IMG/VR virus record: IMGVR_UViG_3300031227_007781
Coordinates: 1-33,027 of that record
Strand: one strand, 5' to 3'
Length of the DNA stretch: 33,027 nt
Source of the DNA: a virus
Of this stretch, positions 21,186-30,453 are shown piece by piece. Under the pieces are notes generated by a model. The model saw only the letters and a list, made by a program, of their open reading frames with translations, was not told the origin of the DNA and ran no database searches. A program made the translations under genes and the position numbers. Position 1 is the stretch's first letter; every line of letters begins with the position of its first letter.

Positions 21186-24100
21186 ATGGCTTTTGGTGGC
21201 AGTTTAAGAAATGCTAATTCTCCATCAACAAATCCTACTGGTATAGGAGGAGATGCAAATACTATTTGGCATTGTGATGCTGAGACGAAGGATGTATATG
21301 AACTTTCCACCACAGACTTATCCACAGTAAGAAATGCTGATTCTCCATCAACAAATCCCTCGGGTATTGGCGGAGACGCTAATACTATTTGGCATTGTGA
21401 TAGTATTTCAGATGATGTTTATGAGCTAAGCACAACTGATTTCTCAACAGTAAGAAATGCTGATTCTCCTTCAACCTTTCCTTTTGGTATTGGAGGAGAT
21501 GCTAATACTATTTGGCATTGTGACCCCCGTCCTGATGATATATATGAGCTCTCTACGACAGATTTCTCCACAGTAAGAAATGCTAATTCTCCTTATTCTG
21601 CCCCAAATGGCATAGGTGGAGATGCTAATACTATTTGGCATTGTGATAGTATTTCAGATGATGTTTATGAGCTAAGCACAACTGATTTCTCAACAGTAAG
21701 AAATGCTGATTCTCCAGCAAGAAATCCCTTTGGTATTGGTGGAGATGCTAATACTATTTGGCATTGTGATGGTTATCCGGATGATGTTTATGAGCTGGAT
21801 GCAGCTTCTAATCCAAACGACCTTGAATGCGAAGGAGCGACTAATCCTACTGGCGTAACGGATTTAACTCCTGAATTTACTGCGAAACTATATTCGGATG
21901 ACCCAGGAGATAGTTTTGACCACGTAATGATAGAAGTAGGCACATCAAAAGGTGCTCATGATATGTGGCAATCTGCTTCTATTGCTATTACTGAAGTAGC
22001 TTTTAACATTAGGTGCGCCACAGTTAGTTATGCCGGCGATGCACTTGCCTTGGATGGTACGAAGTATTATTGGCGGATAAAAGCACAGAATTTGGATGAT
22101 GAATGGACTGACTGGTCAACGGAAGAAGCTACTTTTACGATGCAAGTTCCAAATCAAGCTCCTTCTGCTCCTACCTCTCTGGAATGCGAAGAAGCTACTA
22201 ATCCTACTGGTGTAACTGATTTAACTCCTGAGTTTACAGCAGTTCTTTCTGACCCTGATAGTGATGACTTAACCCACGTTCAAATCCTAGTTAATACGAC
22301 TGAGGCTTTTGATGGCGTTGAGATGTGGGATTCGGGTTCAGTCGATATTGCAGATTGCACGAGTGGCAATAGATGTGCGGCGGTAAGCTACGCGGGGACA
22401 GTCCTTGCTCAAGGTGGTACGAAATATTATTGGAAAATAAGAGCTTATGATGGAACAGTTTGGGGAGATTATTCAGCAGTTGCTAATTTTACGATGGCGA
22501 CGGCTAATACACTTAGTATTAGTGACATTGTTGGATTGTTAGATGATGTTCCTCAGATGCTAGATATTGTTCCTATTGCTGATAATATTGGATTATTAGA
22601 AACTCATATTTCGTTAGGTAGTTTTTCTGTATCTGATGATGTAGGATTGTTATCTGCCACTTCTCCTAATATATTAGAGAAGATAACTGAGTCTCTTGGT
22701 TTATTAGTAGATATTCCTCAGTTATTGGATATAATTTCTATTACAGAGAATTTAGGTTTGTTGGAATCACTTCCACAGATGTTAGATATAATTTCTATTA
22801 CTGAGAGTTTAGATTTATTATCTACTCTTTCTCCTGATGTAGTTGATAAGATAACTGAATCTCTTGGTTTATTGGAGGCTATTTCTCCTGATATTGTTGA
22901 AAAGATAACTGAATCTCTTGGCTTATTGTCTACTCTTTCTACTAAGATGATAGAGAGTATTACAGATATTCTTGGTTTATTAGAGGCACTTCCACAAATA
23001 TTAGATATAATCTCTATTACTGATTCCCTAGGATTACTTGAGACATTATCTCCTGATATAGTAGAGAAAATAACTGAGAGTTTAGGTTTACTATCTACTC
23101 TTTCTCCTGACGTAGTTGAGAGGATAACAGAGAAGTTAGGACTACTTGAGACATTATCTTCCGATATTGTTGGAAAGATAACTGAGAATCTTGGATTACT
23201 AGAATCTATTCCACAGATGTTAGATATAATTTCTATTACAGAGAATCTTGGATTACTATCTACTCTTTCTCCTAAGATGATAGAAAAGATAACTGAGAAG
23301 TTAGAATTACTTGAGACATTATCTCCTAAGATGATAGAGAAGATAACTGAATCTCTTGGTTTGTTATCTACTCTTTCTCCTAAGATGATAGAAAAGATAA
23401 TCGAATCTATTGGACTATTAGAGGCACTTCCTCAGTTATCGGATATAGTTTCCATTACTGAGAGTTTAGGTTTGTTATCTACTCTTTCTCCTGATATAGT
23501 AGAGAAGATAACTGAGTCTCTTGGCTTATTATCTACTTTATCTCCTGATATAGTAGAGAAAATAACTGAGAATTTTGGATTACTTGGGACATTATCTCCT
23601 GGCATAATAGAGAAGATAACTGATTCTCTTGGTTTATTAGCAGATATTCCACAAATATTAGATATAATTTCTATTACTGAGAGTTTAGAATTACTTGAGA
23701 CATTATCTCCTAAGATGGTAGGTAAGATAATCGAGAATTTAGGATTGCTTGAGACATTATCTCCTGATATAGTAGAGAAGATAGTTGATTCTCTTGGCTT
23801 ATTGTCTACTCTTTCTCCTGATATAGTAGAGAAAATAACTGAGAAGTTAGGATTACTAGAATCTATTCCACAGATGTTAGATATAATTTCTATTACCGAG
23901 AAGTTAGGATTATTAGCAGATATTCCACAAATATTAGATATAATTTCTATTACTGAAAAGTTAGGACTACTTGAGACTCTTTCCCCTGATATAGTAGAGA
24001 AGATAACTGAGTCTATTGGACTACTTGAGACATTATCTCCTAAGATGATAGAGAGTATTGATGATATTCTCGGTTTGTTAGTAGATATTCCGCAGATATT

Positions 24101-26171
24101 AGATATAATTTCTATTGTAGAGAATTTAGGATTATTATCTACTCTTTCTCCTAAGATGATAGAGAGTATTACTGAGAATATTGAGCTACTTGAGACTCTT
24201 TCCCCTGATATAGTAGAGAAGATAACTGAGTCTCTTGGCTTATTATCTACTTTATCTCCTGATATAGTAGAGAAGATAACCGAGTCTCTTGGATTGTTAG
24301 AGTCACTCCCACAAATATTAGATATAGTTTCTATTACAGAGAATTTAGGCTTGTTAGAATCACTTCCACAGATGTTAGACATAATTTCTATTACTGAGAG
24401 TTTAGGTTTATTATCTACTCTTTCTCCTAAGATGATAGAAAAGATAACCGAGTCTCTTGGTTTATTATCTACTCTTTCTCCTAAGATGATAGAAAAGATA
24501 ACCGAATCTATTGGTTTATTATCTACTCTTTCTCCTGATATAGTAGAGAAGATAACCGAATCTCTTGGATTACTTGAAGCATTATCTCCTAAGATGATAG
24601 AGAAGATAACTGATTCCCTTGGAGTGCTTGAAACACTTTCTCCTGATATGGTAGAAAAGATAACTGAATCTCTTGGCTTATTATCTACTCTTTCTCCTGA
24701 TATAGTAGAGAAGATAGTTGATTCTCTTGGCTTATTGTCTACTCTTTCTCCTGATATAGTAGAGAAGATAACCGAATCTATTGGCTTATTATCTACTCTT
24801 TCTCCTAAGATGATAGAGAAGATAACCGAGTCTCTTGGTTTATTAGAAGCACTTCCTCAGATAAAGGATATAGTTTCTATTACTGAGAGTTTAGAATTAC
24901 TTGGGACATTATCTCCTGATATAGTAGAGAAGATAATTGAATCTGTTGGATTATTAGAAGCACTTCCTCAGATAAAGGATATAGTTTCTATTACTGAGAG
25001 TTTAGAATTACTTGGGACATTATCTCCTGATATAGTAGAGAAGATAATTGAATCTGTTGGATTATTAGATGATTTAGTTATTTATGGTGGTATTGTGTTA
25101 GCTATTACTGAGTCTCTTGGATTATTAGAATCTATTCCACAGATGTTAGATATAATTTCTATTACAGAGAATCTTGGATTGTTAGAATCTATTCCACAGA
25201 TGTTAGATATAATTTCTATTACAGAGAATCTTGGATTATTGTCTACTCTTTCTCCTGATATTGTTGGAAAGATAACCGAGAAGTTAGGACTACTTGAGAC
25301 ATTATCTCCTAAGATGATAGAGAAGATAACTGAGTATCTTGGTTTATTATCTACTCTTTCTCCTAAGATGGTAGGTAAGATAACAGAGTATCTTGGTTTA
25401 TTAGAATCTATTCCACAGATGTTAGACATAATTTCTATTACTGATTCTCTTGGATTACTTGAGACTATTTCTCCTAAGATGATAGAGAAGATAACCGAGA
25501 AATTAGGATTGCTTGAGATTCTTTCTCCTGATATTGTTGAGAAGATAATTGAGTCTGTTGGTTTGTTATCTACTCTTTCTCCTGATATAGTAGAAAAGAT
25601 AACCGAGAGGTTAGGATTACTTGAGACATTATCTCCTGATATAGTAGAGAAGATAACTGATTCTCTTGGTTTATTAGAATCTATTCCACAAATATTAGAT
25701 ATAATTTCTATTACTGATTCTCTTGGATTACTAGAATCTATTCCACAGATGTTAGATATAATTTCTATTACAGAGAATCTTGGATTATTGAGTGAGTTTC
25801 ACTTCACTTCGTTTACACAGATAGAGGATATTATAGGTAATTTAGAAAGACTATCTTATAGTGGGTCAACATCTATAGATGACTTATTAGGCTTGTTAGA
25901 GGATTGGCGTAGAGTTGGTACAGTTTATGTAAATGTTTCTGAGAAGATTGGACTATTAGAAAGTTTGACATTCAAGGTAGAGGAAACAATAGCTGAAGAG
26001 CTTGGACTTGAAGAAGCTGTAGTAGAAGCGATATATGAATTAATTATATATACAATTTTGAGTATTCTAAGATACTTGACTTCTACGGACGCTCTTAAGT
26101 ATCAAACTGAATCAAGTGTGTTAGGATATAAAACTAAGACAGAAGTTTGGAATAAGAAGGTGAGAGTATAA
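21186..26171 (+). CDS. 1661-residue repeat protein with propeller, Ig-like and helical repeats
   Basis: The largest gene of the window. Residues from about 5 to 205 hold five near-identical units of about 42 residues (GIGGDANTIWHCD ... YELSTTDFSTVRNADSPS), likely beta-propeller blades. Residues from about 205 to 440 are two Ig/FN3-like domains that both start with NPTGVTDLTPEFTA. From about 440 to 1535 come roughly 57 units of 18-19 residues, of two types: ITESLGLLSTLSPDIVEK and ITENLGLLESIPQMLDIIS. The C-terminal about 130 residues are non-repetitive and end STDALKYQTESSVLGYKT. No signal peptide or anchor is seen. I infer a long fibre, whisker or host-adhesion protein of the virion. The repeat run probably varies by recombination. 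Confidence 0.85.
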   Translation: MAFGGSLRNANSPSTNPTGIGGDANTIWHCDAETKDVYELSTTDLSTVRNADSPSTNPSGIGGDANTIWHCDSISDDVYELSTTDFSTVRNADSPSTFPFGIGGDANTIWHCDPRPDDIYELSTTDFSTVRNANSPYSAPNGIGGDANTIWHCDSISDDVYELSTTDFSTVRNADSPARNPFGIGGDANTIWHCDGYPDDVYELDAASNPNDLECEGATNPTGVTDLTPEFTAKLYSDDPGDSFDHVMIEVGTSKGAHDMWQSASIAITEVAFNIRCATVSYAGDALALDGTKYYWRIKAQNLDDEWTDWSTEEATFTMQVPNQAPSAPTSLECEEATNPTGVTDLTPEFTAVLSDPDSDDLTHVQILVNTTEAFDGVEMWDSGSVDIADCTSGNRCAAVSYAGTVLAQGGTKYYWKIRAYDGTVWGDYSAVANFTMATANTLSISDIVGLLDDVPQMLDIVPIADNIGLLETHISLGSFSVSDDVGLLSATSPNILEKITESLGLLVDIPQLLDIISITENLGLLESLPQMLDIISITESLDLLSTLSPDVVDKITESLGLLEAISPDIVEKITESLGLLSTLSTKMIESITDILGLLEALPQILDIISITDSLGLLETLSPDIVEKITESLGLLSTLSPDVVERITEKLGLLETLSSDIVGKITENLGLLESIPQMLDIISITENLGLLSTLSPKMIEKITEKLELLETLSPKMIEKITESLGLLSTLSPKMIEKIIESIGLLEALPQLSDIVSITESLGLLSTLSPDIVEKITESLGLLSTLSPDIVEKITENFGLLGTLSPGIIEKITDSLGLLADIPQILDIISITESLELLETLSPKMVGKIIENLGLLETLSPDIVEKIVDSLGLLSTLSPDIVEKITEKLGLLESIPQMLDIISITEKLGLLADIPQILDIISITEKLGLLETLSPDIVEKITESIGLLETLSPKMIESIDDILGLLVDIPQILDIISIVENLGLLSTLSPKMIESITENIELLETLSPDIVEKITESLGLLSTLSPDIVEKITESLGLLESLPQILDIVSITENLGLLESLPQMLDIISITESLGLLSTLSPKMIEKITESLGLLSTLSPKMIEKITESIGLLSTLSPDIVEKITESLGLLEALSPKMIEKITDSLGVLETLSPDMVEKITESLGLLSTLSPDIVEKIVDSLGLLSTLSPDIVEKITESIGLLSTLSPKMIEKITESLGLLEALPQIKDIVSITESLELLGTLSPDIVEKIIESVGLLEALPQIKDIVSITESLELLGTLSPDIVEKIIESVGLLDDLVIYGGIVLAITESLGLLESIPQMLDIISITENLGLLESIPQMLDIISITENLGLLSTLSPDIVGKITEKLGLLETLSPKMIEKITEYLGLLSTLSPKMVGKITEYLGLLESIPQMLDIISITDSLGLLETISPKMIEKITEKLGLLEILSPDIVEKIIESVGLLSTLSPDIVEKITERLGLLETLSPDIVEKITDSLGLLESIPQILDIISITDSLGLLESIPQMLDIISITENLGLLSEFHFTSFTQIEDIIGNLERLSYSGSTSIDDLLGLLEDWRRVGTVYVNVSEKIGLLESLTFKVEETIAEELGLEEAVVEAIYELIIYTILSILRYLTSTDALKYQTESSVLGYKTKTEVWNKKVRV
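21198..21795 (+). repeat. Five propeller-type blade repeats (about 126 bp)
   Basis: The 5' end of the giant gene contains five units of about 126 bp encoding GIGGDANTIWHCD-containing blades. The tract is more conserved at DNA level (ATGCTAATACTATTTGGCATT repeated) than expected from codon choice alone, so it expanded recently or is homogenised. Two units share the SISDDVYELS version, others vary (AETKDVYELS, RPDDIYELS). Confidence 0.75.
22510..25790 (+). repeat. About 57 tandem 54/57-bp coding repeats
   Basis: A 3.3-kb tandem array within the giant gene. Units are 54 bp (ending SPDIVEK or SPKMIEK) or 57 bp (ending IPQMLDIIS), interleaved irregularly. Sub-blocks LSTL, LETL, LEAL and LGTL combine freely with DIVEK or KMIEK endings, which implies repeated recombination and shuffling. 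The long minus-strand frames seen across the array are side effects of the repeat. Confidence 0.9.
24840..25069 (+). repeat. 111-bp tandem duplication within the repeat array
   Basis: Positions 24840-24958 and 24951-25069 are identical over 119 bases at an offset of 111 bp, covering two repeat units (one 57-bp, one 54-bp). Most other units differ at several positions, so this is probably the most recent duplication in the array and marks ongoing length change. Confidence 0.85.
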
Positions 26172-26470
26172 TGTCGTCGGAGACGTATGTCATAGGAGAT
26201 ACAATTAGATTAAAAGCAGAAGTTAGAAATTTTGGGAACGATTTGGCTACTCCTGCAGGTATTACTGTATCAGTAATAAATGATAGTGGTACTATAATTC
26301 TAGCAGAAGTTGCACCAACTAGAGAATCCGAAGGGATATACATATATGATTGGACTATATCAGGTATTACTGATAGAAGTTCTCTTATAGTTAAGTGGGA
26401 GTATACTGATAGCGACGACGTACATATTGATGTAATGAGAATAACTGTGATGCCAATTTATGGAGGATAA
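26171..26470 (+). CDS. Ig-like fold virion protein
   Basis: A 99-residue beta-sandwich protein starting with YVIGDTIRLKAEVRNF and a series of strands (GITVSVINDSGTIILAEV, GIYIYDWTISGI), typical of small Ig-like or macroglobulin-type domains in phage structural proteins. Its ATG overlaps the stop of the giant repeat gene (TAATG). It may associate with that fibre-like protein. Confidence 0.65.
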   Translation: MSSETYVIGDTIRLKAEVRNFGNDLATPAGITVSVINDSGTIILAEVAPTRESEGIYIYDWTISGITDRSSLIVKWEYTDSDDVHIDVMRITVMPIYGG

Positions 26471-26483
26471 TGGAGGTGTTTAG

Positions 26484-27035
26484 ATGAGTTTGCTGGTCAC
26501 GCTAGATGATATCAAATTATATATAGGGATTGATCTTGATGAGACTGCATATGATCCTCAGTTAAGGAAATTCAATTCTAGAGTATCTAATCTTGTTGAG
26601 ACTTCCTTAGACAGGACTATTGCTGCTACTACTTATACTGAATACTTTGATATTTATACTTATACTACAGATAGAGTAGTATTGAAGAATCTTCCTATTA
26701 TATCTGTAGCTGCTGTTACAGATTATGGTTCATTAGTTAGTTCTGATAAATATAAAGTAAAAGAGGAATCTGGAGCTATTGTTCTTTTAAGTCAAAGATA
26801 TTTTACTCCAGAAATTGAATCAGTTGAAGTTACATATTACGGAGGATACGAATCAGATGATGTTCCTGGAGGTATAAAAGGAATAGTCTACGCGATTATT
26901 GATGCTATAATATCGAGGCAGGGAAAAGAAGGATTGATTCAATATAGACTAGGCGATCTTTCAACTCGTTTAAACCCAAGTTTATTGGAACCTTTTAAGG
27001 AGGAACTTATATTGTATCGGGGAAAGATTACATAA
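26484..27035 (+). CDS. Head-tail connector (gp6-like) protein
   Basis: A 183-residue protein with GGAGGTG upstream. The N-terminus (VTLDDIKLYIGIDLDETAYD), the middle strand LPIISVAAVTDYGSL and C-terminal helix IKGIVYAIIDAIISRQGKEG match the gp6-like head-tail connector family. It forms a ring between the portal and the tail. The distance from the portal gene is unusual because capsid and other genes lie between. Confidence 0.7.
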   Translation: MSLLVTLDDIKLYIGIDLDETAYDPQLRKFNSRVSNLVETSLDRTIAATTYTEYFDIYTYTTDRVVLKNLPIISVAAVTDYGSLVSSDKYKVKEESGAIVLLSQRYFTPEIESVEVTYYGGYESDDVPGGIKGIVYAIIDAIISRQGKEGLIQYRLGDLSTRLNPSLLEPFKEELILYRGKIT

Positions 27036-27036
27036 A

Positions 27037-27642
27037 ATGAAGAATTTATCTCTATTAGCGTCTTTGAATACTTATGCAAAGATTTATACTTATACGAGTT
27101 TAATTCATGACGAAGATGATATAGTTTCAATTGTTACTATTGATAGACAGCCGTCTAGAGAAGCTGCTCTAAAGTTTACCTTTGATTCTCTCGTCGGTGG
27201 AGTTACGATTATGATTTATGGTTCTCTGTCAAGTTCAGCTGTGAATGATACTATTCTTGTAGCTACTGGAATAGCCGAAGCATATAGAATTACTTCGGAA
27301 ACTTTTGACACTGTAACTGCGATGACTGCATCTGGATTCACATCAGGTGAAGTTTCGGTAGAAGCTACTGAACCTGATGGTTCTCCTATTGAGAAGTGGT
27401 CTGAAGTTAAGGAGATTAGAGCTAGGTTGAGTCGTAAGGGTATTACCTCTGGCGTGGGTATTCCTGGAGCTGTCGAGACTACTGGATTTAGAATGTATGC
27501 TCTGGATGATATTGCAGAAGGAGACATAGCTTTTGTTTCTGGGATGAGTTATACTGTAAAGAGAAAAGTTCCACGTTTAGATGAATTTACAGGAAATATC
27601 TCATATTATGAATTTGATGTGGAGAATATAGAAGGTACTTAA
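27037..27642 (+). CDS. Probable neck or tail protein
   Basis: A 201-residue beta-rich protein starting one base after the connector stop. It ends with DIAFVSGMSYTVKRKVPRL and DEFTGNISYYEFDVE, reminiscent of head-closure or tail proteins with an OB-like fold. The position directly after the connector supports a neck role. No clear family recognised. Confidence 0.55.
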   Translation: MKNLSLLASLNTYAKIYTYTSLIHDEDDIVSIVTIDRQPSREAALKFTFDSLVGGVTIMIYGSLSSSAVNDTILVATGIAEAYRITSETFDTVTAMTASGFTSGEVSVEATEPDGSPIEKWSEVKEIRARLSRKGITSGVGIPGAVETTGFRMYALDDIAEGDIAFVSGMSYTVKRKVPRLDEFTGNISYYEFDVENIEGT

Positions 27643-27656
27643 AAAGGAGTCAAAAT

Positions 27657-28118
27657 ATGACCAAGTTTGAGAATCAACCTAAGAATATCGAAGAAGAGTT
27701 GGTGCTAATAGAAAGTAGTGTCAAATTGACTGGTTTTGGGATATTAATTTCTACTGAAATTGAGGATAAGGAAACATTAGTTCTCAATTTTGTTCCAGAT
27801 GTAGAGAAATTTGGAAAAGATTATAAGATGCTTACTCTTGCTATTTTCGATATGATGACTTTTACGGCTATGAGAGTTAAGCAATATAATATTAAAGAAA
27901 TTTCTTGTCGTTTTAGAATAGCTGGCGATAAGCATTCAATGGATACTAGAGTTGAGGATTTAGTAAGGTATCGTTCTCACACTATTCAAAATGCAAGGAA
28001 AAAGAATATAGATAGAAAGCAATTGTGGAAAGGTATTAGAAATACAGATTTGAAGAATTGGATAAAGTCTTCTACTTATGTTAGACTCCCAGTCAAAGAA
28101 GAAGCTGATGTTTCTTAG
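27657..28118 (+). CDS. Hypothetical protein, tail region
   Basis: A 153-residue alpha/beta protein with AAAAAGGAG upstream of its ATG. Central strand ETLVLNFVPDVEKFGKDY and a basic helical region (RKKNIDRKQLWKGIRN) are visible. It overlaps the glycosyltransferase start. Family unknown. Confidence 0.6.
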   Translation: MTKFENQPKNIEEELVLIESSVKLTGFGILISTEIEDKETLVLNFVPDVEKFGKDYKMLTLAIFDMMTFTAMRVKQYNIKEISCRFRIAGDKHSMDTRVEDLVRYRSHTIQNARKKNIDRKQLWKGIRNTDLKNWIKSSTYVRLPVKEEADVS

Positions 28119-28869
28119 CGTCATTATTCCAGTTAAATTTGAGGATAGAATTAAGAGAACTACAAAGAGATTACTTTCTTGTCTGAGAAGTTTAGATGTA
28201 GGTTATCAAAAAGATAACGATTATGAGATTATAGTTTCTGATTTAGATAGTGATTTAAAGTTTGTTCCAGAGATAAAAGATATTTGTTCTAAATTTTCTA
28301 ATTGTAAATTGATCAGACATACTGGAGAGAAATTCTGGTGTAGGTCGAGAGCGATTAATGAAGGAATAAAAGTTGCTTCTGGTAAGTATATTCTATCCAC
28401 AGATTTGGATATGATTTTTAGTTCTAATATGGTGAGAATAGTTAGGAATAATGTAGCTCAAAAAACGTTTCTTCAATGTCATTGTAAATATGTTGATAAA
28501 GATTTTGGAGATGATGTTTCTTTGAGTATGATTCCTGAATTAGAGAAGAATTATCATTTATCAAAAGATTTTACTGCTGGTGGATTTCAGTGTATTGACC
28601 ACCATAGATTAATAATTCATCCATTTGATGAAAGTTTTAAGGTTTGGGGAGCAGATGATTCTGTGATGAGAGATTGTTTAATAGAAGATGGTTATGCTCT
28701 CAGATGGATTGATGACCAAATTTCAATGTATCATTTATGGCATAAATCTTATTTGGATATTATTACTCAAGAAGAGATGAGTATTAAGGATATTAACCTA
28801 TCTATGTGGTTTTCAAAGGTATGGGCATATAAGGCTCAGAAAGTGCATTATAAGGAGCTTGAGATTTGA
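28108..28869 (+). CDS. GT2-type glycosyltransferase
   Basis: A glycosyltransferase of about 253 residues. The start is set at ATG 28108 (FLSVIIPVKFED is the first strand of the GT-A fold), overlapping the previous gene by 11 bases; an upstream in-frame ATG lies at 28078. The EIIVSDLDSDLKF and STDLDMIFSSNM segments give the DXD-like site, and the C-terminal KVWGADDSVMRDCLIEDGY matches the galactosyltransferase-type ED region. The acceptor is unknown. It overlaps the DUF115-like gene that follows and forms the start of a sugar cassette. Confidence 0.82.
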   Translation: MFLSVIIPVKFEDRIKRTTKRLLSCLRSLDVGYQKDNDYEIIVSDLDSDLKFVPEIKDICSKFSNCKLIRHTGEKFWCRSRAINEGIKVASGKYILSTDLDMIFSSNMVRIVRNNVAQKTFLQCHCKYVDKDFGDDVSLSMIPELEKNYHLSKDFTAGGFQCIDHHRLIIHPFDESFKVWGADDSVMRDCLIEDGYALRWIDDQISMYHLWHKSYLDIITQEEMSIKDINLSMWFSKVWAYKAQKVHYKELEI

Positions 28870-29600
28870 AGCCAATAGAAACAATAAGAGATAGACATAA
28901 GGGAGAAGAGATATGGGTTATTGGAATGGGGCCCAGCATAGATGATTTACCAGATAACTTCTTTAAAGATAAGATATCTATTGTAGTCTCTCATTATGAA
29001 GCATTTCCAGATTTTACTTATATACTATGTAAAGATGTAATTAAGGATATTGGGAATCAGCATCCAGAATTCCTTGATAGATGCATTGTAGAGGGAACAA
29101 AGTATAGGGGGCAAATTGGGGATAAAGCTAATAAGACATTGTATATGAGAGAGAATGATGATCGTTCTTCTTTGCAAGAAGATAAATGGGTGGAGTTTGC
29201 AAAGTGTATTATGGAGAAAAGGAATGATTGTCTCTATGGTGGAGCAGGGACTATTCTTCATTCTGCATTAATGGCAGCTATTGTTATGGGTGCAAAACGT
29301 GTTATCTTGGTTGGTGGGGAAGCTAGAACAACAAAAGATAGATTTTACTCCAAGAGAATATCGGAATCTTATGAAAAGACTGCTAGAGATTCTGAAAATT
29401 GGAATGGTGTTCAATGGTGCGAAGATGATCAGAAAGGACTTGTGGATAAGTTTCCCATTTATAGAAATGGGACTATCTTATTAGCTAGAGTATTTAGACC
29501 TTATGGTATTAAAATTTTAGAATATTATCACAAATCCAAGTATGAATTTCAGAATGGATTTAGGGAGTTGGCTGATGAAGTATTTAGAAAGTCTGCGTGA
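28866..29600 (+). CDS. DUF115/GT42-like protein, copy 1
   Basis: A 244-residue Rossmann-like protein starting TTG at 28866 with AAGGAG 8 bases upstream. The N-terminal EEIWVIGMGPSIDDLP and later GAKRVILVGGEA match DUF115 (Maf flagellin-glycosylation, MptE-like) and GT42 sialyltransferase signatures (GxGPSL). It is the first of three paralogues. Members of these groups transfer nonulosonic acids such as pseudaminate or sialate, or bind pterin diphosphate. Here the neighbouring cytidylyltransferase favours CMP-sugar use. Function inferred. Confidence 0.7.
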   Translation: MKPIETIRDRHKGEEIWVIGMGPSIDDLPDNFFKDKISIVVSHYEAFPDFTYILCKDVIKDIGNQHPEFLDRCIVEGTKYRGQIGDKANKTLYMRENDDRSSLQEDKWVEFAKCIMEKRNDCLYGGAGTILHSALMAAIVMGAKRVILVGGEARTTKDRFYSKRISESYEKTARDSENWNGVQWCEDDQKGLVDKFPIYRNGTILLARVFRPYGIKILEYYHKSKYEFQNGFRELADEVFRKSA

Positions 29601-30453
29601 TAAATTTGGTGGAAGAGAGATTTGGGTAGTTGGTTGTGGCCCTAGTTTAGATGATTTTCCAGAGGATTTCTTCAATGATAAGATTGTTATTACAGTTAAT
29701 GCTTCTTATATAAATATTCCAAGCTATACGTATAATGTTAGTCAGACTCATGGTAATATACATGAGTTTAATGAAGATATATCTTTGCTTAAGAAAAGTA
29801 TTATTGGTGCTATACCAAGAGCTATCCCACATATAGATGTGGAGAGATTCCCAGACTTTCAAAGTGGTTGGGATATTGAGGATATGGTTAGTGCTTGGAC
29901 TGGTCCTATATCAAGCGAGGTAGTAGCACTTGGTGTAAGAAGACAACTACCATCAATCGCACAGTTCAATACAGAGATTGATATTGTAGATTGGAAGTTA
30001 ATTAAAGAAGAGCAACTTCCTTATTTTATGAAATGGAACCCACTTTATTATTTTGTTCAGGAATCTTATGATGAAGTTGCTAAGAATATTATTGAAAAGA
30101 CATCTAAGATTTATGTACTTAATATTACTACATTGTCTTTTGCTATTCAAGTTGCTGCTGTCCTCGGTGCAAAAAAGATTTTTCTGGTTGGATGTGGAGC
30201 GGAAAGAATTGGTATAGTTCATCATTCTCAGAGTGAAGCAGAGTATTTTGATAGAGTACTTGATGATCGTAAGAAGTTGGGGATTGACCATACTCAAGAA
30301 TGGTGGAATATTATGTGGGATACAATGTTCGTTGCATACAAAAAAGAAGTTGGGTTTCTTGCTATAGCATTTGATAAATATGATATAGAGATAGTTAGAT
30401 ACTTCTTTAAGTCTTATGGAAGTTATAGTATAGGAGAAAATAAAATAGTATGA
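29575..30453 (+). CDS. DUF115/GT42-like protein, copy 2
   Basis: A 292-residue paralogue. The start is set at ATG 29575 because AGGGAG lies 7 bases upstream and the protein then aligns with the starts of the other two copies. It has EIWVVGCGPSLDDFP, a larger middle region with many aromatic residues (NPLYYFVQESYDEVAKN) and GAKKIFLVGCGAE. The middle insert may set acceptor specificity. It overlaps copy 1 by 26 bases and copy 3 by 4. Confidence 0.7.
   Translation: MKYLESLRDKFGGREIWVVGCGPSLDDFPEDFFNDKIVITVNASYINIPSYTYNVSQTHGNIHEFNEDISLLKKSIIGAIPRAIPHIDVERFPDFQSGWDIEDMVSAWTGPISSEVVALGVRRQLPSIAQFNTEIDIVDWKLIKEEQLPYFMKWNPLYYFVQESYDEVAKNIIEKTSKIYVLNITTLSFAIQVAAVLGAKKIFLVGCGAERIGIVHHSQSEAEYFDRVLDDRKKLGIDHTQEWWNIMWDTMFVAYKKEVGFLAIAFDKYDIEIVRYFFKSYGSYSIGENKIV

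Noticed and set aside
23432-24382. A 316-codon minus-strand frame (and another at 25082-25429) inside the giant gene
   Set aside because: These are side effects of a tandem repeat with a period divisible by three; they have no ribosome binding site, and the plus-strand gene covers them.
22510-25790. A CRISPR array, because of regular repeats of 54-57 bp
   Set aside because: The repeats are contiguous coding units with no unique spacers and stay in one open frame.
29281-29484. A 67-codon frame inside the first DUF115-like gene
   Set aside because: It lies wholly within a gene with conserved motifs and has no start signals.
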